64,000 nt of DNA, from the NCBI GenBank assembly GCA_024516155.1, contig JAJJXM010000012.1:682001-746000 (forward strand), read 5' to 3'. The number at the start of each line of letters is the position of its first letter. Positions within the stretch are counted from its first letter, which is position 1. The position numbers and the translations under genes were made by a program. The notes beneath the pieces are model-generated. The model ran no database searches and was not told where the DNA came from. It worked only from the letters and a program-made list of their open reading frames with translations. Source of the DNA: Pyronema omphalodes. Its lineage: Eukaryota > Ascomycota > Pezizomycetes > Pezizales > Pyronemataceae. Positions 1 through 10,345 of this stretch are shown here, one piece after another.

Positions 1-423
1 CAAAGAAAACCCAATCATCGGACAATTCAAAATAAAACGGAATACCAAATTGGCTGTTTGCGTCTTACATAAGCCCCTTCCTACAGTTTGACATGTGATC
101 GATGACATCGTGGGTTACGAACTACGAAAGGGAGACAGAGCTTCTGGTAGGACAGGCACCTTTTTTTCACATGCAACAAGACAACAAAGACCAAAACACA
201 AGACACGAGACACCAGACTGACACTAGCAAGTTGTGTAAGATTAACGATGATGCTGCATCCACAACCACGTCCCTCCAACCACTCCACCAGCCTCCGGAG
301 CCACAACGAAAAGGAACGGCTGCAGTTCAGAGTACATCTACCCCCGTTGATACCCATACCACCGATCGACCTCCTACACTTATAAATGTACCGTCTGAGA
401 TTGAATAACATCTTTAAACTACC
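1..423. other. 5' intergenic region upstream of the hydrolase gene
   Basis: I see no gene here. Short overlapping open frames exist on both strands but none has a conserved motif, intron signal or family resemblance. The last part before position 424 is the presumed promoter and leader of the hydrolase gene; no clear TATA box decides the start. Confidence 0.4.
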
Positions 424-2514
424 ATGGCACCTTCAGATTCCCTTTTTCGACAACCTAGGTTCAAGATCTTGACTGTTATATGCTTCTGGTGAGCTTCCTT
501 TGTGCTGATATTCTCTGTCTCCCCTTGAGGCAACTAGCTTATACCCTACAACAGGCTCGTCTACCTCCTCCGCGGCAACCCCCATGGCCCGCCCATCCCC
601 TTAATCCGCCGTATATCCCGCCTCTTCAGCAAGCGCCTTACCATCTTCCAAACCGTAACCCTCACGCTACTCTACCTCTACACAGCTCGCAACTTTAGTC
701 GCCTCCTGCACCTGGAGACTCCGGAGCCTGTATCAACTCTCTATACCCGTTCTTACTACCGAGCCACATGGGTTCTCACGGCCTTGGACGCTGGTTTCTG
801 GACCGCTATGCGTATTCGACGCAAGCCTATCCGGGACCTAGCTAGCATCATCTTCTCCGGCTACTACCTTCTGTCTCCTGTTCGAGCTGCAGAAAAAGTC
901 CGTCGTGTCCGTGCCAACATTACTATCGACCATCTGCGTGTCTCTTGGGAAAAGTCTACAACCCCATATCTAAAATTCTTCACCAATCTCTTACACCCAG
1001 CACCAAACCGGTTTCCTCCAAGACCTCTGCGAATCCCGAGACCGAAGGATAGTGTCTATCAAGACCCTATAGAGGCGGTCCTTTACTTTGAGGGTACCAG
1101 AGACCAACTGGCGCAGTGTACCAAAATTGTGCTTGACTTTCCAGGTGGAGGGTATGTCTCGATGACTCCGAGGCATCATGATGATAAACTCCTCGCCTGG
1201 GCTAGGTTAACTCAAACCCCCGTGGTGGCGATTAATTATCGAAAAGCCCCGGAATATCCCTATCCTTATGGTTTGCATGAATGTTATGACGCCTACCACA
1301 GCATCATCAGTTCCAAGGGGCGGGTGGTTGGGCTTCAAATTCCCCACGGGGTGAGGCCCAAAATTTGTATCACCGGTGATTCTGCAGGAGGAAATTTCGC
1401 AGCTGGTGTAACATTGATGGTCCTAAACCACAGCACCACCGGACCAACCGGGCATCTGCCAAAGCACGCAAAACCATTGCCAAGTCCAGATGGTGTGGTA
1501 TTGGTATATCCATCTCTAGATCTGAACATGAAACTCTGGATGAGCGATGAAGACCTGGAGTTGATCCGGAAACGGGATACTATCAATACAAACCGAGATG
1601 TTGTACGAAAGAAATCGGAATACTACGAAAAAACCGCCGTTGGTCATTCCCGCCCACCTAGCAGCCATGGATTAAGGACAGCCGGGGGAGATTTATTGGC
1701 AATGTCAAACGGGACCGCCAATGGAAGTAACAGCAATGGCCATATCAACGGCTCTCCCTCCAGCCCTCAACCCCACCTCACCCTAACCCGCGCCCCCACA
1801 CAAATCAACACAAGCCCGCACCGTCCTCTAAGCCCATCCGACGAACCAACAACCCTCCTCGCAATGACCAGTCGCCTAAGCTACCTCCACGACCTAGTCC
1901 TAACCCCCGAAATGATGCGCTGCATGATAATCCTCTACATCGGGCCCTCTCTCCGTCCAGATTTCCAAACCGACTTCTTCCTCTCCCCTATAGTCGCGCC
2001 TGATTCTTTACTAGCCCGGTTCCCACCGGTATTCTTCCTAACCGGCGAACGAGATCCATTAGTCGATGACACAATCGTTATGGCGGGAAGAATCCGTGCC
2101 GCAAAAGAAGGCGTAAGAAGAGAACGGAGAAGACTGGGATTAGAACTGAAAGGGAATCATGGGGATAGAGTAGAGGTTAGATTAATCCAGGGTGTTAGTC
2201 ATGGGTTTATGCAGATGACTTCTATATTCCGACAGGCGAGGAAGGAAGTTGCGAGAACTGCGGGTTGGATAAATGGGATACTTGGACAGGCGGAGGAAGG
2301 AGGTTGGGAAAGTGAGGAGGATGAAGGTTTACAGGGTTTTTTGAAGGAATATGAGAGTGAGGAGGAGGAGGATAGGCCTTTGGAAATGGCAAGGAAGGTT
2401 AGGGGACGAAAAGGTAGTGTTAGAAGCTTGGGGAGTGAGGAGGATCTTATGGGTAGGAGAATGAAGGGTCTTACGAAGGGACTCAAAGGGGAGGGATTGG
2501 TGGATTTGGAGTAA
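424..2514 (+). CDS. Alpha/beta hydrolase, HSL/esterase type, N-terminal membrane anchor
   Basis: Two exons, 424..488 and 555..2514, with a 66-bp intron (GTGAGC donor, ACAACAG acceptor); the spliced protein is 674 aa. The continuous frame opens only after residue 98, but the ATG at 424 joins it in phase and adds a hydrophobic N-terminus (ILTVICFWLVYLL, about residues 15-27), so the longer model is preferred. Family hallmarks are visible: an oxyanion-hole PGGG (about 218-221), the nucleophile motif GDSAGG (Ser about 298), ERDPLVDD with the likely catalytic Asp about 522, and GVSHGF with His about 571. A low-complexity insert of roughly 100 residues (Ser/Pro/Asn-rich) separates the Ser block from the C-terminal half, and the tail after about 590 is charged (Glu/Arg/Lys-rich). 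Known family members hydrolyse carboxyl esters. Substrate is unknown; ER or lipid-droplet attachment is an inference. Confidence 0.88.
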
Positions 2515-2604
2515 ACACCAGTGTGTTTGGGGAGGTGGGTGGGCGGGGGGCGGGAGGGGAATAGAAGCACAGTAGAATCTCAACCGCAAGGTCACGATAA
2601 ACAA

Positions 2605-2640
2605 GTTAGGTTAGGTTAGGTTAGGTTAGGTTAGGTTAGC
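2605..2640. repeat. TTAGG pentamer tandem repeat
   Basis: Six perfect TTAGG units from about 2606 to 2635, with two more TTAGG-like units near 2838-2850. The fungal telomere unit is normally TTAGGG, so this reads as an ordinary microsatellite in the 3' flank of the hydrolase gene. Confidence 0.9.
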
Positions 2641-2915
2641 TTACTAGACATAAGGAATATAAAGTCTAATGATTGAAGATTTGAAGATTTGAAGATTAAC
2701 AAAACAAAGTGTAACGTGTTTTGGACTTTTTGATTTTTGATTTCTGTTTTTTTTTTGTTTTTCTTTTTTTTTTCTTTTACAGCGGGTTGGGTTCATTGCG
2801 TAATCGAAGGGGTGGCGGTAATAAACTGTTATGTTAGTTTAGGTTAGGTTAGTATGTGAACCTTGGGATTGGGATTGTGATTGGGATTGGGATGAATTGG
2901 TTGGGAATATATATA

Positions 2916-2940
2916 CCATATCATATCATATCATATCATA
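2916..2940. repeat. CATAT pentamer microsatellite
   Basis: Five consecutive CATAT units in the intergenic stretch between the hydrolase and the minus-strand small protein gene. Confidence 0.9.
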
Positions 2941-3084
2941 GGGATCTCATAACCATGGCCGTAGAATAAATAGATACATAAACAAATATTCTATAACTCG
3001 ATAATGGATATTGTGAACACGATAGACTTAATTGGTATTACGAGGGAAAGAAAGAAAAAGAATTGTTGGTGGATAGATTAGTTA

Positions 3085-3390
<306 letters not shown>

Positions 3391-3499
3391 CTATCTCTAT
3401 TTCTATCAATCTCAATCTCAATATCTTACAAAATCCTTTCCCTGCCCATTTTCCTACCCCTTTCCCTCACCCCTCCACCCTGTATCTCTCCTCCTCCTA

Positions 3500-3515
3500 C
3501 CCCCCCCCCCCCCCC
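3500..3515. repeat. Poly-C tract, 16 nt
   Basis: Uninterrupted C run just downstream (in gene sense) of the stop codon of the minus-strand small protein. Confidence 0.95.
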
Positions 3516-3521
3516 TTTACT

Positions 3522-5769
3522 CTACTCCTTCTTAACCACCACATCTACCTTTCCCTCCTCAGCCGCTTCTTTATTACCGCCAGCAAACTTCATCTTCGCT
3601 AATTCATTATGTAATGCGATTTCTTCTTCGGCTTTGTTTTCGTAGCCGACTTGGCCGACGTTTGCGCCCCTGATGGAAATGTTAGTGGGGGTTGGATTAT
3701 GGATGATAGGGATTATGGGGGGGGGGGGGGTAAAATAGGGTGAAAAAGGGATAAAAATAACAAAGATGAGGAGAAAAAATGGAGAGAAGGAGAAAAAATG
3801 GAGAGAAGGAGAAAAAATAGAGGGAGGAAAATAGAGGGAGGAAAATAGAGGGAGGAAAAACAGAGGGAGGAAAAACAGAAGGAGGAAAAACAGAAGGAGG
3901 AAAAGCAGAGGCAAGGAAATACCGACCCCTCCCCGCCCCCAAAAGAACAAACAAAAAGAACATCAGCAAACAAAGAAGACAAAAAACAGCAAAAAGTGAA
4001 GTAAACAAAGTAAACCAATAAAAATCTTAACCGCGATATCCGAATCCGAATCCGAACCTGCCCCACCCCCTAGTCCCCAGTCCCCAGTTCCTCCTACCCT
4101 ACGCTACCCTACACCGCCCTATATCACCCTACACTACCATATCCGGGTATGTTCTGCCCTGCCCTGTCCTGTCCTGGCATAGGATGCTGGTGCTGATAAT
4201 TTCACAAGGAAGATCACCCCACATCTTCACATGTTCCTACGTCCGCCTCGCCGAGGAATAGGAATAGGAGTAGGAGTAGGAAGAGGAAGAAGAGAAAAAA
4301 TGACATATGATAATCCCTTTCCGACCAATACCACAACAACGAATACCGCCAATAAGAGGTAAGTACTCATCCCATGAGGACCAATCATGGTTGGGGTATG
4401 AGGATGTCATTGGTAATTATGATTGGGGTGGAGTGATGCACCGAGAACCCGGGTATAGACACCACTATATAGGCAGATGGTAGATGTAGGTAGGTAGCGT
4501 AGGTAGCGTAGGGTAGGCAGCGTAGGATATCAGAAGCCAATAAGAAAAATACCGAGTGGTAATTTTTCTTCAACTACGGAAAAAGAAAATAGCCGTAGGA
4601 TACAGCTACTTTCGAGCCCTACACATAGCTAGACCGGGACAAGTAGGCAAATATGCAAGTAGGCCAGTGTGGTTCAATATATGCAAGTTCAACCCCCAAT
4701 AACCCAACCCGATATCCCACCCGTCGTCCGAGTCCGAGTCCGGGTCAACATTGACAAAGGGAATAGAATGCATCAATGCATCCCTACATCTCCACCGCAC
4801 CCCCACCACTACATCACGGGCACCTTCTACCCTCTACCCTCTACATCCAGCGGTTCCGCCATCCCGTGTAGATCCCAACCCCGGACTCAGACCCAGACTC
4901 AGACACAGACTCGGACTTTGGCTGGCGGTTGTGTCGGCCGAATAATTCCGCATGACACCGGCCGGGGCTATTCTGAAACATGTCCGTGTGTCTCGGAGGC
5001 TTATAGGGCTTGTGGTATTACGGATATGTAGAGTAGAGGGGGTACAATGGAAGGGGTAGTATGGTATAGAGTAGGGGGGAGGGTGGGATGTAGGGCTCAG
5101 GGTGAGGGTCTGGATCTCGAGGTACTGGGGGCAGAACCCTGGGTGGGAAGCTTCCGGGGGTTAAACCCTATGGGAGCTTTGAACGGTGGGTAATAATGCG
5201 GCGGGGAGTCTTGGTGTGGGGTGTTTCAACTGGGGGTATAGCTCGGGGTGCGTCTTCAAGCCAAAATGGAGAGAGAGGGAGGTACTGGTAATCTCGGGGA
5301 TTCGGGGACTCGGGGATTCGACGAAACAACGGCATAACGGAATAACGGTGGAATAGGTAAACGTAGATAAAGGGAGAAAACGTACTCCTGTTGTAGCCGC
5401 TTTAATCTTTCTTCGATAATTAGGGGTTTGAAGATGTAAATTCCTATTCACATGAGGAAATTATTAGCCTGCCGTTTCTTTATGTCCATTCACAATCCCC
5501 CAGAGTGTAAAGCAACACATCTCCCCAGCGTCGCATTCCCAATCACTGTATCCTACTCCCAGCCGTTATACCCCATCACATCACTGCCACTTTCCTTCTC
5601 CCTACCTCCCACCCTTTAAAGCTCTCCTCGACTCAATTGCCCGCCAAGCAGGTATCTACTTCCCAAAACGCCCGGCAATAGCACCACAGAAGCAAAACCT
5701 CATTAACATACCATTAACGACACCAAACACAGTAGCCAGTAAAATAGGAAAAAGGTTTCCGCGCGCCAT
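3522..5769 (-). CDS. Small single-span membrane protein, probably mitochondrial (87 aa, three exons)
   Basis: Hand-built model on the minus strand: exon 1 5769..5712 (starts MARGNLFPILLA), exon 2 5443..5386, exon 3 3669..3522. Donors are GTATGT and GTACGT; acceptors are GAATAG and CATCAG, the last preceded by a classical CACTAAC branch point. All phases agree and the sum is 88 codons. The protein has one hydrophobic N-terminal segment (about residues 6-20), then a short amphipathic stretch (KPLIIEERLKRLQQE), and a charged, Glu/Lys-rich C-terminus. Short N-in membrane proteins of this form are common mitochondrial inner-membrane accessory or assembly factors; that assignment is inference. The second intron is 1716 bp, very long for this genome, and consists mostly of simple repeats, so an undetected internal exon cannot be excluded. 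No family name is recognised. Confidence 0.6.
3717..3909. repeat. Poly-G run and purine-rich minisatellite inside the long intron
   Basis: Fourteen G (3717-3730) are followed by an almost pure purine stretch. It holds copies of a GGAGAAAAAATGGAGAGAA-type unit and then a GAGGGAGGAAAA-type unit of about 14 bp. It lies close to the 3' end of the proposed 1.7-kb intron of the minus-strand gene. Confidence 0.85.
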
Positions 5770-7196
5770 TGATGGAGGGTTGTCGGGGGGACGTGAAGCT
5801 GAGAGCTGAGGTTACGGCTTGGCGGGTGTAGTTGTGGTGAAGATGTGGAGGATGGGAAAACGCGGGGCAGGCGCGTAGAGTTGTTAGCGTGGGGAATTGG
5901 TTACATACGTCACGGCATGGATTTTTCGGTTGCGATGACCCTTCGCGCCGGTGTCGCTGCGCTACTTTGATCAGTGAATGTTTGATATGGCAATACGCAA
6001 TTCTCCGATTTATTCGTTATCGAGTGAAGAATTCTTCGAACCAAAAAAAGAAAAAAAAAATAAACCTTGGATTTTGATGGAGAATTTCGAGAATATGTAA
6101 ATCGATTCAGTACATTGCTCACTATTTATAACATACTCCACGGGGTCCGCCGTTTTAACCGGCTTCTTATACATACATAACCGGCTCATTCTTCTTGACA
6201 TACCCCAACAATTCCCCTGGCATAAATCAACCGCTGCAGGAACACTCAGAGCACCGGGGAATACCCGAAACATATCAATAACATGCAATAACTTACGACA
6301 TCAGCACATAATAATTTATGAACCCAAGATCTCGCAGAATCTGGGAAGGATATAATCGCTATGCAACAGCACTTGGAATTTAATTTCGAATCCCAGATTC
6401 GCGATGTAAGATGCTCCGAGGCCATGGATCTGAATCCTGGACTGCATATGTATATAGTGAAAAATTCGAATCAGACGGTGTGAATTGAGTGTTTATTTTT
6501 ATGCATCTGTAAGTTTATTTATACCCCCACCCCCCGGTCGCTGGATAAGCACTGAATATTAGAGAGAGTTTGGGGGAGTTTTTGAAGATTGAGTTGATTA
6601 CACATATATGTCGGTTTTACCTTGATTTTCGTTGCGGTTTTGGCTGCGGTGCCTCACTTTGTTTACAATCTCCACTTCGTTCGCTTCGTTCATCACTCCA
6701 CCACGCGCGCTAGCACATCCAGCTACGAAAAACAATGACTGATAAAAAAATTTTCATAATCAATTCATGATCTTATGGGTTTGAGCCTTCAACGCCTTAT
6801 CAAACTGTTAAAGGTGCTTGGTTCGATTTGAACTTGAATGTGTTGTGGAGGTGGATACTGATGCGGTATGCACTAGATACATAACCTGCCTATGTAGCTT
6901 CTCTCGTTGTCCTGCTTAACTACAATCAATCAACTTTGTGTTTTTCCACCTCCACCTTTCTTTTCTCATCTTATCGGTGTGCGCACTTCAACACCAATAC
7001 TACCTGTTAATGAACCGAATTCTCTGAAACGAAAAAGAAGATACCCCCCCCCCCGAGATGTAAATCCAGGATAAATCGTTTTAATATCCATGTTGCTCAC
7101 TATACACTCCCCAGAGACCACCATCTCACATATATATACATAACCGACTCATTTTATTGATAGTTTAACATACTCCACTTGTCGGAAGTAACAGTA

Positions 7197-7800
7197 GGGC
7201 GTTTCACGCTACGTTTATCGGGGCCCATTATAGCGCGCTTCGGGAAACTTTTTAAGAAAAATCTGTCGCCATAAACAATGTCAGCGTGAAACCCCCCCGG
7301 AATCTTAATTGAAAGAAATCGCATTCTCGCTGTTTTTCTTAGGCCGCAACATCGCGTCCCCTCGCACCACGACCCAGGAAAAAAATTTTCACCACACACT
7401 TGGCGATGCCACGCGCGCAAAAAAAACCCACAGAACAACTTTTTGACGAATATTACAGCAAAAAAATGTTTCGTAATCATAGCTGGGCATGCATAGAGGC
7501 CAACTTTTATATTTTATACTTCTTTTTATAATCTTTTTGAATTTTCATATTTTTATTCTTTTCGCTATGAGAGACAGTGGAAGAGCGATGCTAACCCGTA
7601 ACGTGCTTAGTGCTCCGTGTAGTGTTAAATGAGCCGTAATAGATAGTCCGAGATTATCTTAAAATGCCATAAGGAGCTCCGGAGCTCCTTTTGCAAAAAG
7701 GCTTTTAAGACGATAAATGCCGCGCCTAGATCGCCTATTGAACTAGTGATTAAGCTTAATCCAATCGTTAAACAATCCATAACTGAAGCGTGAAACGGCC
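7197..7800. mobile_element. TIR-bounded non-autonomous DNA element, 604 bp
   Basis: The left end GGGCGTTTCACGCT is the inverted copy of the right end, AGCGTGAAACGGCC, with one mismatch in 14; weaker matching continues to about 24 bp. Both ends abut TA, giving a TA target duplication (7195-7196 and 7801-7802). No transposase-like frame is present, so it would be a MITE-type element mobilised in trans. A third copy of the terminal motif, as GCGTGAAACC, occurs internally near 7289, suggesting nesting or internal rearrangement. The superfamily is uncertain; TA duplication favours Tc1/mariner-type. Confidence 0.6.
7671..7690. repeat. Perfect 20-bp palindrome
   Basis: AAGGAGCTCCGGAGCTCCTT is an exact palindrome inside the TIR element, directly followed by TTTTGCAAAAA, itself a small inverted repeat. 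Confidence 0.9.
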
Positions 7801-8189
7801 TAGTATCTCAGTGACATGTCGTTTATTTCGCAACTAATAAAATTTGTTATTCTAGTCCCCCATCGGCATATGTTCATTACAATGGCTACTACAGAAACTC
7901 TGAGCATGCAGAATACCCAGAAGATCCTAGTCACCTAGAATATATCAACCAATGATATTTAACGACAGTTGATAACAATCGATAAAAGCAAAAGCCTACA
8001 GGCAATCCCCTACTACACCAAAGTATAATAGCAATCTACATATGCTCCATACCAAGCTATTTAATTCATAATAAGAACCTGTCAAGGGATATCTTAGCCC
8101 CAGGATCCCACAACAAAAACAATTACCGTGACGTGAAGGATAAAACGGATACGATTGCTGATTTCAATTCCTGCATCATTTTAATCCTA

Positions 8190-8520
8190 GATTAATGATA
8201 TACGGTGTACGGTACCCATAAGGTGTACCCAATCCATGAATTCTGAAGTCTGAACACATCGCACCATAGAACCTTGAGATTATAACGAACCTGAATCCGA
8301 ATAAAATGGTATTAATGGGTTATTCATTCGCAATTCGCAATTCGCCATATACGGTATATAGTGTACTGTTTGCGGGAATCAAAGAGCTGGATCTTAAGTT
8401 GCGGATGCTGAATTTTGAATTTTGAAACGTGAAATTGGATTCTGTATTCTGAAAACATCCAGCACCATAGAACCATACCGAAAACGAATGAGATACTATA
8501 AATTGGTTATTTATTGTACA
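8190..8520. repeat. Diverged direct duplication, unit about 200 bp
   Basis: Two successive segments share, in the same order, a GATATACGGT/CATATACGGT block, a ...CTGAA.ACAT...CACCATAGAACC block (near 8250-8274 and 8448-8474), and a TAATGGGTTATTCATT / AAATTGGTTATTTATT block. Divergence is high, so this is an old duplication; it codes for nothing visible. Confidence 0.5.
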
Positions 8521-8955
8521 TGTTTGTGTGTAGGCTTGTTGATCCATCTGACATGTTGGATGTGGACTGTATTTTAAGGATATTTGTACGGAGATTTTGT
8601 GTGCATCATCATATCTGTTAGTTTGATTTTGATTTTATTCACATTCTTCACATCCCTCACAATCCATAATCCACATTCCTCACATCCTCACTTTCTTCAC
8701 AGCATTAACTCAGCCATGCACAGAAGCAAATCACTACACAAAAAATACCGACTAACAAAAGAATTCCATACTCAATTCATAATCCTAAGCCTATACCCAA
8801 AACGCCACATCAAACATTAATAATACATAATACATAGTAAAGCTCATTATCCACTTGCCAAGTCTAGAGTAACTTTTTTCTCCTTTTCCTTTCCTCTCTC
8901 CCCCCTCTCCCCCCCACCCACCCACCCACCCCCCTCACCTGGCGCATTCAAGCTC

Positions 8956-10112
8956 TTAACCTTGATTTCCCAACGCCTTAACAATCCCCCAAGACGCAGC
9001 CGCAGCAACACCACCAACAGCCATCATCTCTACACCGCCCTGAACTCTAGCTTTCCATCCTGCATTATTTTCTCCTACTGCCATTGTTCTTCCCACTCCG
9101 AATATGAATAGACACACTGCCATTACTGCCACGGACCAGTAGAGACCCACCATCACCGCTGTGCGTTCTACAAAGAAGTATGGACTATGGGAAGATATCA
9201 GTAACTGTTTTCCTTTTTTTTGAGAAAAAAATCTTTTCTTCGATTCCTTTCTAGCGGACGGATGAAATTCAAACAAACAGAGAGAGAAAATACCTAAGCG
9301 GAATAGCACCACCGACAAAGTATCCAACAGCAATAGTTAAAGCCGAAGTTAACGGAGTCCGGTTATCAGCATCATTATCAAGGCCATGATGAAATTTCAT
9401 TAAGAACTTGACGGTTTTTCGTTTATTTTTTAGGAGTTGATCGGCGGAGATATGGTATTCTTCTAGGACTCCGTTGATCATTTCTAGGACTTCGGGGTGG
9501 TTTTCGTAGTTGTAGACTAGGGTTTCAGTGCGGACTAGGGTTGTGTTGTAGAATTCTCTGCAGGGGGGTTAGTTTTCATGGTTATGGTTATGGATTTTGA
9601 GCAGACGTTTCGATGGAACTGGGAGGGAGTTATCTCAAGCATTTTAAAGCTGTTGATAACCCCAACATCCAAATCCACATTCACATCCACCATTGATCCC
9701 AAGGAACAAGAATAGGGAAAACTCACGCCTCACCCCTCCCCGCCAACCAACCCCCCAATCCCATACTAATACTCCCCGCAATCAACTCCGCACAACCCCC
9801 ATAAACCACCACTCTCGTATCCGAAAACGCACTCAACCCAGCCGTCAACGCAAACGGCACTGTTAGTCCATCCGATAACCCAATAATCGCATCTGAAATC
9901 GTTCTTGCTGATAACCAGGGCTTGTTTGCTGCTGGGACTGCGGCGGTCTCGGAACTGCTGCTTGAGCCGGAACTGGCGGGTCGACGAGGACAACAGGGGT
10001 GTGCGCAGGGTGTGGTTTTTGGGAGGAGAGGCGCGCCGTCGTATCGGGATTTTCGGGGTGAGGAAGTATGGTCTACGGGGAAGATTACTTTTTTTAGGGT
10101 GACGAGTGACAT
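8956..10112 (-). CDS. CCC1: Vacuolar iron/manganese transporter, CCC1/VIT1 family
   Basis: Three exons on the minus strand: 10112..9727, 9557..9294 and 9184..8956, giving 292 aa. Introns are 169 and 109 bp with GTGAGT and GTATTT donors and TGCAG and CATAG acceptors; phases agree. The product matches the VIT1/CCC1 family throughout: the TM1 motif DAIIGLSDGLTVPFALTAGL (about 74-93), the TM2 signature GGCAELIAGSISMGLGGWLA (about 105-124), a cytosolic helical loop rich in Glu and His (metal-binding region in VIT1), and after the last splice the TM3-TM5 block beginning GAIPLSPYFFV. These proteins move cytosolic Fe(II) or Mn(II) into the vacuole in exchange for protons. The N-terminal ~70 residues are variable and Cys/Ser-rich. 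A CCAAT box and GATA-type sites lie upstream. Confidence 0.93.
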
Positions 10113-10237
10113 GGTGTAGTGGTGTGGTTTGTATGGAGGCGATGTTGTGAGGTTATGGGTATTTGCTAAAGGTGGTGGTGAGGTTGTTTGTCGAAAGATA
10201 GTTGTATAAAACTGGTCGACTTAACGAAAACCGTTCC

Positions 10238-10345
10238 TTATCTCAAGTCTGTCGGTATATATTTTTTCGAAACCGGAAAAAAGGTGTAAGATGATATGAC
10301 GTCCTTCTCTCTTCCAATTTATCGAATCGATAGCAATATCGATAA
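10238..10345 (-). promoter_or_regulatory. CCAAT box with GATA-type sites upstream of the CCC1-like gene
   Basis: Upstream of the start codon at 10112 there is a GATAAG on the minus strand near 10240. On the plus strand CCAAT (10314-10318) is followed after 10 bp by GATAG (10329) and then GATAA (10341). In aspergilli the vacuolar iron importer gene is controlled by HapX together with the CCAAT-binding complex, which reads a CCAAT with a downstream GAT element. Functional use here is inference; the spacing is close to but not exactly the published one as I recall it. Confidence 0.35.

Larger units (their letters stand above)
5770..8955. other. Gene-free stretch with a TIR element and a diverged duplication
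   Basis: No supportable gene. The first part up to about 6000 is the promoter side of the minus-strand small protein. Beyond that are AT-rich sequence, a TIR-bounded element (7197-7800), two related short segments containing ACATAACCG(G/A)CTCATT near 6170 and 7138, and a degenerate duplication around 8190-8520. The C/T-rich run at 8880-8940 precedes the end of the CCC1-like gene. Confidence 0.5.

Noticed and set aside
2199..2604. Minus-strand frames opposite the hydrolase C-terminus
   Set aside because: Shadow frames of the coding strand; composition (Pro/Ser/Leu runs) mirrors the Glu/Arg/Gly-rich tail.
2606..2635. Interstitial telomere
   Set aside because: The unit is TTAGG and not the TTAGGG expected of filamentous ascomycetes, and only six units are present.
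4245..4385. Minus-strand frame beginning MIGPHGMSTYLLLAVFVVVVLVG
   Set aside because: The first ~25 residues look like a membrane segment, but the frame then runs into simple-repeat sequence and lies inside the proposed long intron; no splice continuation was found.
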